DNA of 64,000 nt, taken from contig JABTUW010000005.1 of the NCBI GenBank assembly GCA_015075185.1, positions 434,001 through 498,000 of the forward strand, written 5' to 3'. Shown here piece after piece: positions 16,565 to 23,703 of this stretch; the stretch's first letter is position 1, and the number at the start of each line of letters is the position of its first letter. The translations under genes and the position numbers were made by a program. The notes beneath the pieces are model-generated. The model was not told the DNA's origin. It saw only the letters and a list, made by a program, of their open reading frames with translations, and did no database searches. The DNA is from Anaerolineales bacterium (GTDB lineage Bacteria; Chloroflexota; Anaerolineae; 4572-78; J111).

Positions 16565-17347
16565 TTAATTCAACTGTTTGACCCGCTCCGACACCTTATA
16601 ATCACCCAGTGGATAATACGGAACCAACTGCTGTTTGATCCAATCGAGGGCTTGCAGCGGGGTCAGGCCCCAGTTGGTCGGACAGGAGGATAGAAACTCA
16701 ACCAGCGAGAAGCCGGCTCCGGCCATCTGAGTGCGGAACGCCACCCGGATGGCCTTTTTGGCCTCTTTGATGGTGCGAATATCGTAAACCGAGCGGCGGA
16801 CCACGTAAGCTGCGCCCGGCAGCCCGGCTAACAACTCGGCGATGCGCATCGGCATACCGGTCAATTCCACATCGCGGCCCAGCGGCGAAGAGGTCGTCAC
16901 CTGCCCAGGCAAACTGGTGGGAGCCATTTGCCCGCCGGTCATCCCATAAACGGCGTTGTTGATAAAAAAGACGGTGATGTTCTCGCCCCGGGTAGCCGCC
17001 CAGACAATCTCGGCCAGGCCGATGGCCGCCAGGTCGCCGTCACCCTGGTAAGTGAAGACAATTTTATCCGGCTGGACCCGCTTGAGGCCGGTGGCCATGG
17101 CCGGCGCGCGCCCGTGAGCAGCTTCGGCGCTATCCAGCTCAAAATAATTATACAGAAAAACGGAGCAACCCACCGAGGCGATGGCGATAGTCCGTCCCCG
17201 AATGCCCAACTCGTCAATCACTTCGGCAATGAGTTTGTGAATCAGCCCATGGGTGCAGCCGGGACAGTAATGCATTGGCGTCTCACTGAGCGCCCCCGGT
17301 CGTTGGTAAACAACTTGTTCGACCCATCGTTCTGTTATCATTGTCAT
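16565..17347 (-). CDS. 2-oxoacid:ferredoxin oxidoreductase, beta subunit (TPP-binding)
   Basis: The 260-residue beta subunit carries the HYCPGCTHGLIHKLI segment (about 27-41) and the thiamine diphosphate/Mg motif GDGDLAAIG ... ITVFFINNAVYGMTGGQ (about 102-142). It performs the oxidative decarboxylation of a 2-oxoacid with CoA, passing electrons to ferredoxin. Its ATG overlaps the alpha stop by four bases (ATGA), which implies coupled translation and equal stoichiometry. Only one CPGC pair and no separate 4Fe-4S domain are present in this chain; the iron-sulfur clusters sit in the delta subunit. Confidence 0.94.
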   Translation of the reverse strand: MTMITERWVEQVVYQRPGALSETPMHYCPGCTHGLIHKLIAEVIDELGIRGRTIAIASVGCSVFLYNYFELDSAEAAHGRAPAMATGLKRVQPDKIVFTYQGDGDLAAIGLAEIVWAATRGENITVFFINNAVYGMTGGQMAPTSLPGQVTTSSPLGRDVELTGMPMRIAELLAGLPGAAYVVRRSVYDIRTIKEAKKAIRVAFRTQMAGAGFSLVEFLSSCPTNWGLTPLQALDWIKQQLVPYYPLGDYKVSERVKQLN

Positions 17348-18447
17348 CTCCCTAAAGCTAAAACCGGCTCGTATAGCACATTGTGAAGCGAGATGAGTTG
17401 CCGCTCCAGCATAACAATTTGCTCCATAATTTCATCCGGCAGCGGCACAACGCCGCCGGTATGACCGAAGAAGCGTACCGGCACCCGGTCGCCGACTCCC
17501 AGGCGCACGTCTTCGACCATCTGGCCGGCGTTCATCTCCACCACCAAAATGGCCTGGACCTGCCGCGATAATTTCTCCAATGGGGCCAAGGGGAAGGGGT
17601 ACAGGGTAATGGGCCTCAGCAAACCAATGTGGATCCCCTCGCGCCTGGCTTCGCGGATAGCCGTCTTGGCAACACGAGCCACCGTGCCGAACGCAACGAG
17701 CAAAACGTCGGCATCCGCCGTCATAAACGCTTCATAACGGGCCTCATCGGCTTTAATCCGCTCGATTTTGGCCTGCAAGCGCCGGTTGACCCCTTCCAGA
17801 ACCTCGGCATCCAGGTAGACCGAGGTGATGATATGCTTGGGCCGGTCCTTCGCTCCGGTCAAGGCCCACTCGGGGCGAGTGAGGCGCGGTTCTTGCAAGG
17901 GGGGTAACTCGGCTGGCTCCATCATCTGGCCAATGAGGCCATCACCGGCCACGATGACCACGGTGCGATACTTTTCGGCCAGGTCAAAGGCCAGCCCGGT
18001 CAAATCAATGGCTTCCTGTACTGAACTGGGCGCCAGGACCAGGCAGTGAAAATCGCCGTGGCCGGCGCTCTTGGTCAGTTGGTTGTAGTCGGCCTGAGTG
18101 GGTTGGATATTGCCCAGACCCGGCCCTCCACGCATAATATCTACGATCACAGCGGGCACTTCCGAGCAGGCCAGGTAAGAAAGCCCTTCCTGCATCAGGC
18201 TGATACCCGGCCCCGAAGAGGAAGTCATCACCCGCACCCCGGCACAGGCTGCGCCATAAACCATATTGATGGCAGCGATTTCACTCTCCGCCTGCAAAAA
18301 GGTGCGACCCAGTTGGGGCATGCGCAGGGCCAGGTGTTCCAGCAGTTCAGTTTGGGGGGTTATCGGATAGCCGAAATAGGCTTGGAGGCCGGCACGGATG
18401 GCCGCCTCGGCGATGGCAATGTTACCTTTTAATAATTCTTTGGCCAT
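17344..18447 (-). CDS. 2-oxoacid:ferredoxin oxidoreductase, alpha subunit (VorB/KorA-like)
   Basis: The 367-residue alpha subunit opens LLKGNIAIAEAAIRAGLQAYFGYPITPQTE (about 5-34) and includes RVMTSSSGPGISLMQEGLSYL and VDIMRGGPGLGNIQPTQADY, all standard for alpha subunits of four-subunit VOR/KOR enzymes. The C-terminal region VVEMNAGQMVEDVRLGVG matches the family. It belongs to a compact operon behind a promoter and an attenuator-like leader. The enzyme may oxidise 2-oxoglutarate or branched-chain 2-oxoacids. It could also run reductively, but nothing in the sequence decides direction. Confidence 0.93.
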   Translation of the reverse strand: MAKELLKGNIAIAEAAIRAGLQAYFGYPITPQTELLEHLALRMPQLGRTFLQAESEIAAINMVYGAACAGVRVMTSSSGPGISLMQEGLSYLACSEVPAVIVDIMRGGPGLGNIQPTQADYNQLTKSAGHGDFHCLVLAPSSVQEAIDLTGLAFDLAEKYRTVVIVAGDGLIGQMMEPAELPPLQEPRLTRPEWALTGAKDRPKHIITSVYLDAEVLEGVNRRLQAKIERIKADEARYEAFMTADADVLLVAFGTVARVAKTAIREARREGIHIGLLRPITLYPFPLAPLEKLSRQVQAILVVEMNAGQMVEDVRLGVGDRVPVRFFGHTGGVVPLPDEIMEQIVMLERQLISLHNVLYEPVLALGR

Positions 18448-18502
18448 TTTTATCTGCCTTCCTTGATCATTTACTGAACCCCAAAGGACGGTGGAAGTTT
18501 AT

Positions 18503-18751
18503 TCAGGCCAAGGCAAATTGAGGCTCAGCCTGCTTAATTTCACGAAAGACGGTGATGGCGGCATCAGGGCAAATCATAGCGCAGAGCATGCAGCCGGTAC
18601 ATCTGCCTTCTGGGTCCACCAACGTGGCCGGCCGGTAGCCCTTGGGGTTGTAATAATCGGCCATGTGAATAAGTTGGTAGGGACAAACGGTGGTGCAAAA
18701 CTCGCAGCCTTTGCAGATTGTTTCATTAATGACAATATACCCTCTGGCCAT
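18503..18751 (-). CDS. 2-oxoacid:ferredoxin oxidoreductase, delta subunit (2x 4Fe-4S ferredoxin)
   Basis: An 82-residue ferredoxin-like subunit with two complete cluster motifs, CKGCEFCTTVCP (about 13-24) and CTGCMLCAMICP (about 50-61). It carries electrons between the beta-subunit site and soluble ferredoxin. It is the first gene of the operon. An AAAGGAG site precedes the ATG, and the 165-base leader contains a terminator-like hairpin. Length and motif spacing are normal for the delta subunit of KOR/VOR enzymes. Confidence 0.94.
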   Translation of the reverse strand: MARGYIVINETICKGCEFCTTVCPYQLIHMADYYNPKGYRPATLVDPEGRCTGCMLCAMICPDAAITVFREIKQAEPQFALA

Positions 18752-18773
18752 GGCCTACTCCTTTGGTTAAAAT

Positions 18774-18810
18774 AAAAATCTCCCCAATTGCGCTCGGCAT
18801 CTAGAGAGAT
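18774..18810 (-). terminator. Terminator-like hairpin in the leader of the oxidoreductase operon
   Basis: On the - strand an 8-bp stem (18803-18810 with 18778-18785, two G-U pairs) is followed by TTTTTATTTT, just before the ribosome site of the first gene. It closely resembles the terminator at 19261-19299 on the other strand. A terminator inside a leader suggests attenuation. Confidence 0.55.
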
Positions 18811-18922
18811 CAATAGATAAATAATCAATTTTTCTTTTGTCAGGGGACGAAGGTGCAGTTTACCTTGCGCAGGATAGTTGGGAAATGGAAATTGTGAGTT
18901 TCTTCACTTGCCTCCTAGAACC

Positions 18923-18951
18923 ATTATACTACACTTCGGCGCATAAATCAA
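18923..18951 (-). promoter_or_regulatory. Sigma70-type promoter for the oxidoreductase operon
   Basis: On the - strand TTGATT (18951-18946), a 17-base spacer and TATAAT (18928-18923) form a near-consensus promoter. The start point would be near 18916, giving a leader of about 165 nt. Confidence 0.75.
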
Positions 18952-18983
18952 TGCTTTTTTAGGTAAGGCTGGTTTGGCTTGAA

Positions 18984-19012
18984 TTGATTTAGAGTGTAAA
19001 AGATAGTATAAT
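18984..19012 (+). promoter_or_regulatory. Sigma70-type promoter of the divergent leader RNA
   Basis: TTGATT (18984-18989), a 17-base spacer and TATAAT (19007-19012) form a near-consensus promoter that mirrors the one at 18923-18951 exactly in both hexamers and spacing. Confidence 0.75.
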
Positions 19013-19018
19013 TGTGAG

Positions 19019-19299
19019 TGAAAAACATCACAGAAAGCAACGCTCATTGGGTTATGTACCAGACGAAGCTGGTCCCTTTGGTCTTATAACCTGTAAATTT
19101 AAGTTATTGACTACTTAAGGAAGCGGCGTCTCTGATCGCTGCAAGCGGCATCTGGGGTATCTCTCTCTTCAGACCGCATCGGTATCGGTACAACAACAAG
19201 CGCCGGTTATTGGGTTCAGTCACTTGATTCCGGCGAGCACAACCTCCCTATAAAGTAATCAATCTCCCCAGATGCATTCGACATGTGGGGAGATTTTTC
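19019..19299 (+). ncRNA. Candidate structured leader or small RNA of about 280 nt
   Basis: The stretch between the promoter at 18984-19012 and the terminator at 19261-19299 has no coding potential but several stems: GGTTAT...ATAACC enclosing ACCAG...CTGGT (about 19050-19093), and CGCCGG...CCGGCG (about 19202-19238). Positions 19148-19157 (GCATCTGGGG) are exactly complementary to 19266-19275, the 5' side of the terminator. An alternative antiterminator fold is therefore possible. I do not recognise a known riboswitch, 6S, SRP, tmRNA or RNase P consensus. It may be an attenuator for the 19315 gene or a free RNA. Confidence 0.5.
19261..19299 (+). terminator. Intrinsic terminator before the acidic protein gene
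   Basis: A stem of about 10 bp (AATCTCCCCA pairing with TGGGGAGATT) with extra ATG/CAT pairing in the loop is followed by TTTTTCTTTT. It sits only about 15 bases before the start codon of the next gene, in the same transcript. Confidence 0.8.
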
Positions 19300-19314
19300 T
19301 TTTGGTGGAGGTCT

Positions 19315-19608
19315 ATGAGGACAAAAATTATCTGCCGGGCTGCCGACTGTATCTTCAATGAAGCCAGGTTGTGCACCTTGGACGAAATTATCTACGACCC
19401 GGCCGAGGGCTGCCTGAGCTATGAGGTAGAAGAAGAAGAAATCGTCGCCCTGGTTGAAGATGCAGAAGCATGGGAAGATGAGGACCTGGAGTGGGAAGAT
19501 GAGGAACTCATGTTGGAAGATGAAGAAGAGGATTGGGATTGGAAGGATGAAGATTTAGCAGAGGATGAGTCTGAAGAAGGTTTGGATGAAGACACACCAG
19601 ACTGGTGA
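19315..19608 (+). CDS. Small Cys-rich protein with highly acidic tail (DUF1540-like)
   Basis: The 97-residue product starts with a Cys-containing module (ICRAADCIFNEARLCTLDE ... EGCLSYE, Cys about 6, 11, 19 and 32) resembling the short metal-binding DUF1540 domain. The remaining two thirds is nearly all Asp, Glu and Trp with repeated WEDE/WKDE units. No function is known to me; a metal-binding or protein-binding role can only be guessed. A GGAGG site lies 3 bases before the ATG, which is close, but the Cys module begins right there. The upstream leader contains a terminator, so expression may be attenuated. Confidence 0.65.
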   Translation: MRTKIICRAADCIFNEARLCTLDEIIYDPAEGCLSYEVEEEEIVALVEDAEAWEDEDLEWEDEELMLEDEEEDWDWKDEDLAEDESEEGLDEDTPDW

Positions 19609-19672
19609 TCTGGACTCAAATGGAAATTGTTGAGCTGGCCAGGCATAGAGAAAAATGGTGAGGATCTGGAAG

Positions 19673-20362
19673 ATGTTTATGTTTATGGACAGAGACGAAG
19701 CTGGAGAACAATTGGCGGCCAGACTGCTTGCAGAGTCGTTGGTCAAAGAGACCTCGAAAGACAAGCTGCTGGTGCTGTCAATCCCCAGAGGGGGAGTGGT
19801 CGTGGGGGCAGCGATAGCCAGGGTTCTAGGCTGCCCGCACGATATTGTGGCGGTCAAAAAGATCGGTTTTCCGGGCCGGGCTGAGTTGGCCATCGGGGCC
19901 ATGGCCGAAGATGGCACGCTGGTTTTAAGCCCTTGGATTGCGGCCTGGTTCCGGCCTGAAGAAGATAGCGACTATCTCACCCAGGCGGTCGGCCAGGTTA
20001 AAGCGCAACTCGCAGCGTTCATCCAGAAATTTCGCCAGGGACAAGCCCTCGAGTTGCGGTCCAGGCTGGTGATCATAGTTGACGACGGCATCGCTACCGG
20101 CGAGACGATGAAGGCGGCGATCATCTGGAGCCGGACCCAGCAGCCTCAAAAGGTGCTGGTCGCAGCGCCGGTTTGCTCCCCGCCAGCCGCCCAAGAAGTA
20201 GCCAGAATGGCCGATAGTTTCATCTGCCTGGCCATACCCGAGCGGTTCCTGGCGGTTGGGCAGTTTTATTGGAATTTTGACCAGATCAGTGATGAAGAGG
20301 TGGTAGCGTATTTAGAAAGTACCAACCCCACGGGGCAACCCGAACCTGGCCCGACAACTTAG
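19673..20362 (+). CDS. Phosphoribosyltransferase-family protein
   Basis: A protein of about 229 residues with the type I PRTase fold. The PRPP-binding loop VIIVDDGIATGETMKAA lies at about 137-153, and the N-terminal part LVLSIPRGGVVVGAAIARVLGCPHDIVAVKKIG is typical of the stand-alone predicted phosphoribosyltransferases found in many bacteria. The nucleobase or other acceptor is unknown. Several in-frame ATGs (19655, 19673, 19679, 19685) compete; 19673 is chosen because GAGGA lies about 10 bases before it. It follows the acidic protein gene by 64 bp and may share its transcript. Confidence 0.75.
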   Translation: MFMFMDRDEAGEQLAARLLAESLVKETSKDKLLVLSIPRGGVVVGAAIARVLGCPHDIVAVKKIGFPGRAELAIGAMAEDGTLVLSPWIAAWFRPEEDSDYLTQAVGQVKAQLAAFIQKFRQGQALELRSRLVIIVDDGIATGETMKAAIIWSRTQQPQKVLVAAPVCSPPAAQEVARMADSFICLAIPERFLAVGQFYWNFDQISDEEVVAYLESTNPTGQPEPGPTT

Positions 20363-20375
20363 GGAAATAGCAGCC

Positions 20376-20570
20376 ATGAGTATCGCCATCAACCTGGTTC
20401 CTATAGGTCCTATTCCCGCCAACCTCCTGTCATGGTTGGCCAACCGGCTGGAGGAAGTCTTCAATCGGCAGGTGGTGGTGTACTTCTCCAACATCCTGCA
20501 CGACACCGACGTCAAAGGGTTCAATTTCTGCCAGCGGTGCCGGACTTGGCTGGAAAAGGCCAGCCGATGA
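20376..20570 (+). pseudogene. Archaemetzincin with internal in-frame deletion
   Basis: The 64-residue frame opens IAINLVPIGPIPANLLSWLANRLEEVF, the N-terminus of archaemetzincin proteases. It then jumps directly to YFSNILHDTDVKGFNFCQRC, the C-terminal segment of that family (FSN...D.K...FC..C). The middle, including the zinc site HExxHxxGxxH and two Cys, is missing. The reading frame stays open across the junction near residue 35. The remaining peptide cannot be a protease. Its stop overlaps the ATG of the next gene (ATGA), so it may still be translated. Confidence 0.7.
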
Positions 20571-21295
20571 GCGCTCGCTGCTTCATTGGCACCTCCGGTT
20601 GGATTTACCCCCACTGGCGGGGTGTCTTCTATCCCCCCGACCTGCCCCAAGCCCGCTGGTACGAGCACTACACCCGGCACTTTGCCACCGTCGAGATCAA
20701 CTATTCCTTTTATCGCCTGCCCTCAGAGGCAGCATTCGACCAATGGCGAGCGCAGGCTCCGGCGGGATTTGTCTACGCGATCAAGGCCAATCGTTTTCTG
20801 ACCCACGTCAAACGGCTCAAGGACGCCGCCGAGTCGCTGGAACGCTTTCTCGCTCGCGCCCGGCGGCTGGGCGACAAACTCGGCCCCATCCTCTGGCAAC
20901 TGCCGCCGCGCTGGCGGGCTGACCCGGCCCGATTGGAGAGCTTTGCCACCCTCCTGCCGCCGGATTCCGTTTACGTTTTTGAATTCCGCGATCCGAGCTG
21001 GTTCGTCCAGCCGGTGCAAGAAGTCCTGGAGCGGTTCGGCCTGGGGTTTTGTATCTTCAATATGCCGGACCTGCCCTGTCCCCTCTGGGTGACCAGCAGC
21101 GTGGTCTATTTGCGTTTCCACGGCGCGGGGGTGCTCTATGCGGGCCGGTACGGGCGGGAGGGGTTGCAGCCCTGGGCCAAGCGCATCCAGCAATGGCTGG
21201 CTGAAGGCCGCGCTGTCTACGCTTATTTCAATAACGATGCCTTCGGCCGCGCGGTCGAGGATGCCCAAGTGTTACGAGAGATGGTGGAAGCGTAA
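20567..21295 (+). CDS. DUF72 (YecE-like) protein
   Basis: The 242-residue protein belongs to the DUF72/YecE family (TIM-barrel-like). Family marks are FIGTSGWIYPHWRGVFYP (about 6-23), ARWYEHYTRHFATVEINYSFYRLP, FEFRDPSWF and VYLRFHGAG, ending with AYAYFNND-like VYAYFNNDAFG. The biochemical function of the family is not established. The ATG at 20567 overlaps the stop of the archaemetzincin relic. The longer in-frame extension upstream does not match the family. Confidence 0.87.
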   Translation: MSARCFIGTSGWIYPHWRGVFYPPDLPQARWYEHYTRHFATVEINYSFYRLPSEAAFDQWRAQAPAGFVYAIKANRFLTHVKRLKDAAESLERFLARARRLGDKLGPILWQLPPRWRADPARLESFATLLPPDSVYVFEFRDPSWFVQPVQEVLERFGLGFCIFNMPDLPCPLWVTSSVVYLRFHGAGVLYAGRYGREGLQPWAKRIQQWLAEGRAVYAYFNNDAFGRAVEDAQVLREMVEA

Positions 21296-21464
21296 TACCC
21301 CTACAACAATCCCAATAACCACGGCACTGATAGCACCGAGCGTCATAATCGGTAACGAGGATTTGGTGATGGTGGCGTCGGCTTCAATCCGTTGGCGTTA
21401 GTAAGCTGGTTGAACTGGTGACTACTTGAACTTTTGTGTCTAAGTATACAGCCTGATGAAGAGA

Positions 21465-23426
21465 TCACTCTAAAAATTCAAGCGTATAGATGGCAGGCTG
21501 ACGGGTGTAGCGGGTTGTACCCACAACCACCAATGTCAACAAGATGTCCTCTTCTGGGGTATTGAACGGGATTTCAACCGTGTTATTGATCCCTATTGGT
21601 ATAATTTCCACCCCTACTGCTTCTCGTTTCGCAAGGGGTTGATTGCGTTGATTCCTTTGCGTGACTAAAGCCAGGCGGAAGGTCTGGGGAAGCGTGTTTT
21701 CCACCCGCACAAAGCCTGCTCCTTTCCAGCCACCATCATTTGCTTCAAGGTCAGAAAAGTAGTCTATCTCTGGAACTGCAATATCGTCGATGACCATGCC
21801 CTCACCCGTGTTGAAGTCATTGGTCACATACTCAAACCGAATCTGAACTTGCTGACCGACAAATCTGGATAAATCTACCCTCTCTTGAACCCATTGACCC
21901 TTTGGCGACCTGCCGGTGATGCCCCAACCATAATTGTTGCCATTGGGATTATCGCCAGTGCCAGACGGGGTCTCCAGAAACTCCCAACTTTCGCCATCGC
22001 CTGAAGCCAGCAAGAAGACGTAATCATTATCGGTTTCAAGATCATACCACGTCCAGAATGATAAGGTCAGTGGTCCAGCAGAATCGGTAAAATCAAACGT
22101 TCGAGTGAGGGTCATATCCGATCTTTCCCCTCGATTCGACCAGTAATAGTAACGGCCCGAGCGGGCATCAACGGGCAGGAGTGGTGTTTCGGTCGAACCG
22201 GCAAAACGAAGCACATGGGGGCCAGAGCAGCGGATACGGACCAGGTCAACACCATATTGTCGCACGTCAAGCTCTATGGGGCCAGACTCACAGTCTTGCA
22301 CAGCTTCTGTCGCGCCGGCTCGCGGCGCCTCAGGATAGTTGTGGTAGAAGTATCGCCCGTCTCCAAGCTGCTCGTCGCCGGCCAGGTTCGCAATCGCCCA
22401 GTCCAGCACTATGTCATCAGCCGTAAAGATCTTGCCTCTCTCAGGATCGCGTAGGTCGAATTCTTGCAGCACCTGGTCAACACTCTCCAGCCCATTCGCG
22501 GGATGAGCCGCCAGGGCTTGCACTGCTTCCTGGCCAAAACGATCCAGGAAGTAAGTCATAAAAAGGAAAGGAGCGCCATAATCAGCGGCGTCTGCCCCAT
22601 CACCAAAGTTGTTGAGCTGATGGTCTGGATAATTGGCATACGCTCCATCCTGGGTAGAGATGAGGTCGCCAAGCAAAAATTGCGCCAATCCTGAGCATCC
22701 CTCGTTGATCCACACCTCCTCGTTGGGATCAGCGGCGGCGTGGATCAAGTGCTGGTACTCATGCGCCAGCGTATAGTAGGTGTAATCGCCGGTTATCCCC
22801 AGTTTATCAATATTTAAGACGAACATCTCGTGGGCGTTCGAAAACTCATAAACAATGGGGGAATACAAATCCCACGGAGAAAAATAAGCATCTATTCTGC
22901 TACCTATGTTCCGGACAAACAGGACGTAGATGTGCGGGTCGCCGTCAATGCCGGGCATTGGTTCGCTGCCAAAGAAGGACCGGGTAGTAGGATAGATTTG
23001 CTCCTCAAAGACGCTGGCCAGCGTCTCTATGTCTTCCGAGTTGAATTTGGTTGTGTCCTCCAGCCAGTAATAAGCATGATCGCTCACGTAGTGCAGGGTC
23101 GCCTTAACCGGGAGCACCTTGTTATGTGAATAACTGATCACCCAGAAGGACTGCTTAGCGCCCACCGGAAGCGGACTCGCCGGCGGCGGGTTGGTGGGAA
23201 CATCTCCACGAAGTCCGCTCAACCGACGAGCGAGATCAAGGGGTTCAGCGAAGGGGATCTCGGCGCTGCGCAGGATTGCTTCCCTTATACTGTTAATAGC
23301 GGCGGGCGAGACGGTTGGAGCAGGGGTAGTCGTGACAGGTGAGGAAGTACTGCAGGCGGACAAAAGGCCCATCAATATAGACAATGTGATAAGAAATAAC
23401 TTGCCAAGTCTATAAATTATGGCCAT
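21465..23426 (-). CDS. Secreted lipoprotein zinc metalloprotease with C-terminal beta domain
   Basis: The 653-residue protein begins with a lipoprotein signal (hydrophobic segment, lipobox LLSAC, Cys about 25) and a Thr/Pro linker. The catalytic region contains HEYQHLIHAAADPNEEVWINEGCSGLAQF (about 224-252), an HExxH zinc motif with a downstream Glu in WINEG, as in immune-inhibitor-A or hyicolysin-like peptidases. From about residue 430 a MAM/jelly-roll-type domain follows (LSFWTWYDLETDNDYVFLLASGDG ... VQIRFEYVTND ... GMVIDDIAV). It probably acts outside the membrane on proteins. It lies downstream of small-RNA-like unit A. Confidence 0.8.
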   Translation of the reverse strand: MAIIYRLGKLFLITLSILMGLLSACSTSSPVTTTPAPTVSPAAINSIREAILRSAEIPFAEPLDLARRLSGLRGDVPTNPPPASPLPVGAKQSFWVISYSHNKVLPVKATLHYVSDHAYYWLEDTTKFNSEDIETLASVFEEQIYPTTRSFFGSEPMPGIDGDPHIYVLFVRNIGSRIDAYFSPWDLYSPIVYEFSNAHEMFVLNIDKLGITGDYTYYTLAHEYQHLIHAAADPNEEVWINEGCSGLAQFLLGDLISTQDGAYANYPDHQLNNFGDGADAADYGAPFLFMTYFLDRFGQEAVQALAAHPANGLESVDQVLQEFDLRDPERGKIFTADDIVLDWAIANLAGDEQLGDGRYFYHNYPEAPRAGATEAVQDCESGPIELDVRQYGVDLVRIRCSGPHVLRFAGSTETPLLPVDARSGRYYYWSNRGERSDMTLTRTFDFTDSAGPLTLSFWTWYDLETDNDYVFLLASGDGESWEFLETPSGTGDNPNGNNYGWGITGRSPKGQWVQERVDLSRFVGQQVQIRFEYVTNDFNTGEGMVIDDIAVPEIDYFSDLEANDGGWKGAGFVRVENTLPQTFRLALVTQRNQRNQPLAKREAVGVEIIPIGINNTVEIPFNTPEEDILLTLVVVGTTRYTRQPAIYTLEFLE

Positions 23427-23540
23427 AACACCTCCTAAATTATTCCAATCACCGCCCCCACAGCACCGAGCGTCAGAATCGGCGGCCAGACTCTGGTAAT
23501 GATGGCATCGGCCAAATTAAGCAAGACGCCTCAGAAACAA

Positions 23541-23651
23541 CAAAAAACGCCGCCCCTTGAACGAGGCGGCGTACTGCTGGAACAAAAGGAGACGTAATCC
23601 CTGAAGTGATTAGGGCATCCCCCTGTATCTGTACCGATGGCTGTTTATTTT
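23541..23651 (-). ncRNA. Small RNA-like unit, copy A (~110 nt)
   Basis: A promoter on the - strand (TTGAAG at 23686-23681, 17-base spacer, TATAAT at 23663-23658) is followed by ~110 bases and a strong terminator (CGCCGCC...GGCGGCG, then TTTTTT at 23547-23542). The internal motifs GGGGGATGCCC, GATTACGTC, TTTGTTCC and AGTACGCCGCC are also present in copy B at 36961-37072. It has no coding frame. It is either an independent small RNA or an attenuated leader of the protease gene. Confidence 0.65.
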
Positions 23652-23703
23652 AGTTACATTATACCATACCTACTGAGCGGCTTCAATAGCTTTTTTGTTC
23701 GGT

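Noticed and set aside
19200..19240. tRNA-like GGTTCAGTCACTTGATTCC stretch
   Set aside because: No acceptor stem, anticodon arm or CCA could be built around it; it belongs to a hairpin of the leader RNA.
19419..19646. Serine-rich - strand frame opposite the acidic protein
   Set aside because: Ser repeats are just the complement of GAA/GAT/GAG codons of the acidic tail.
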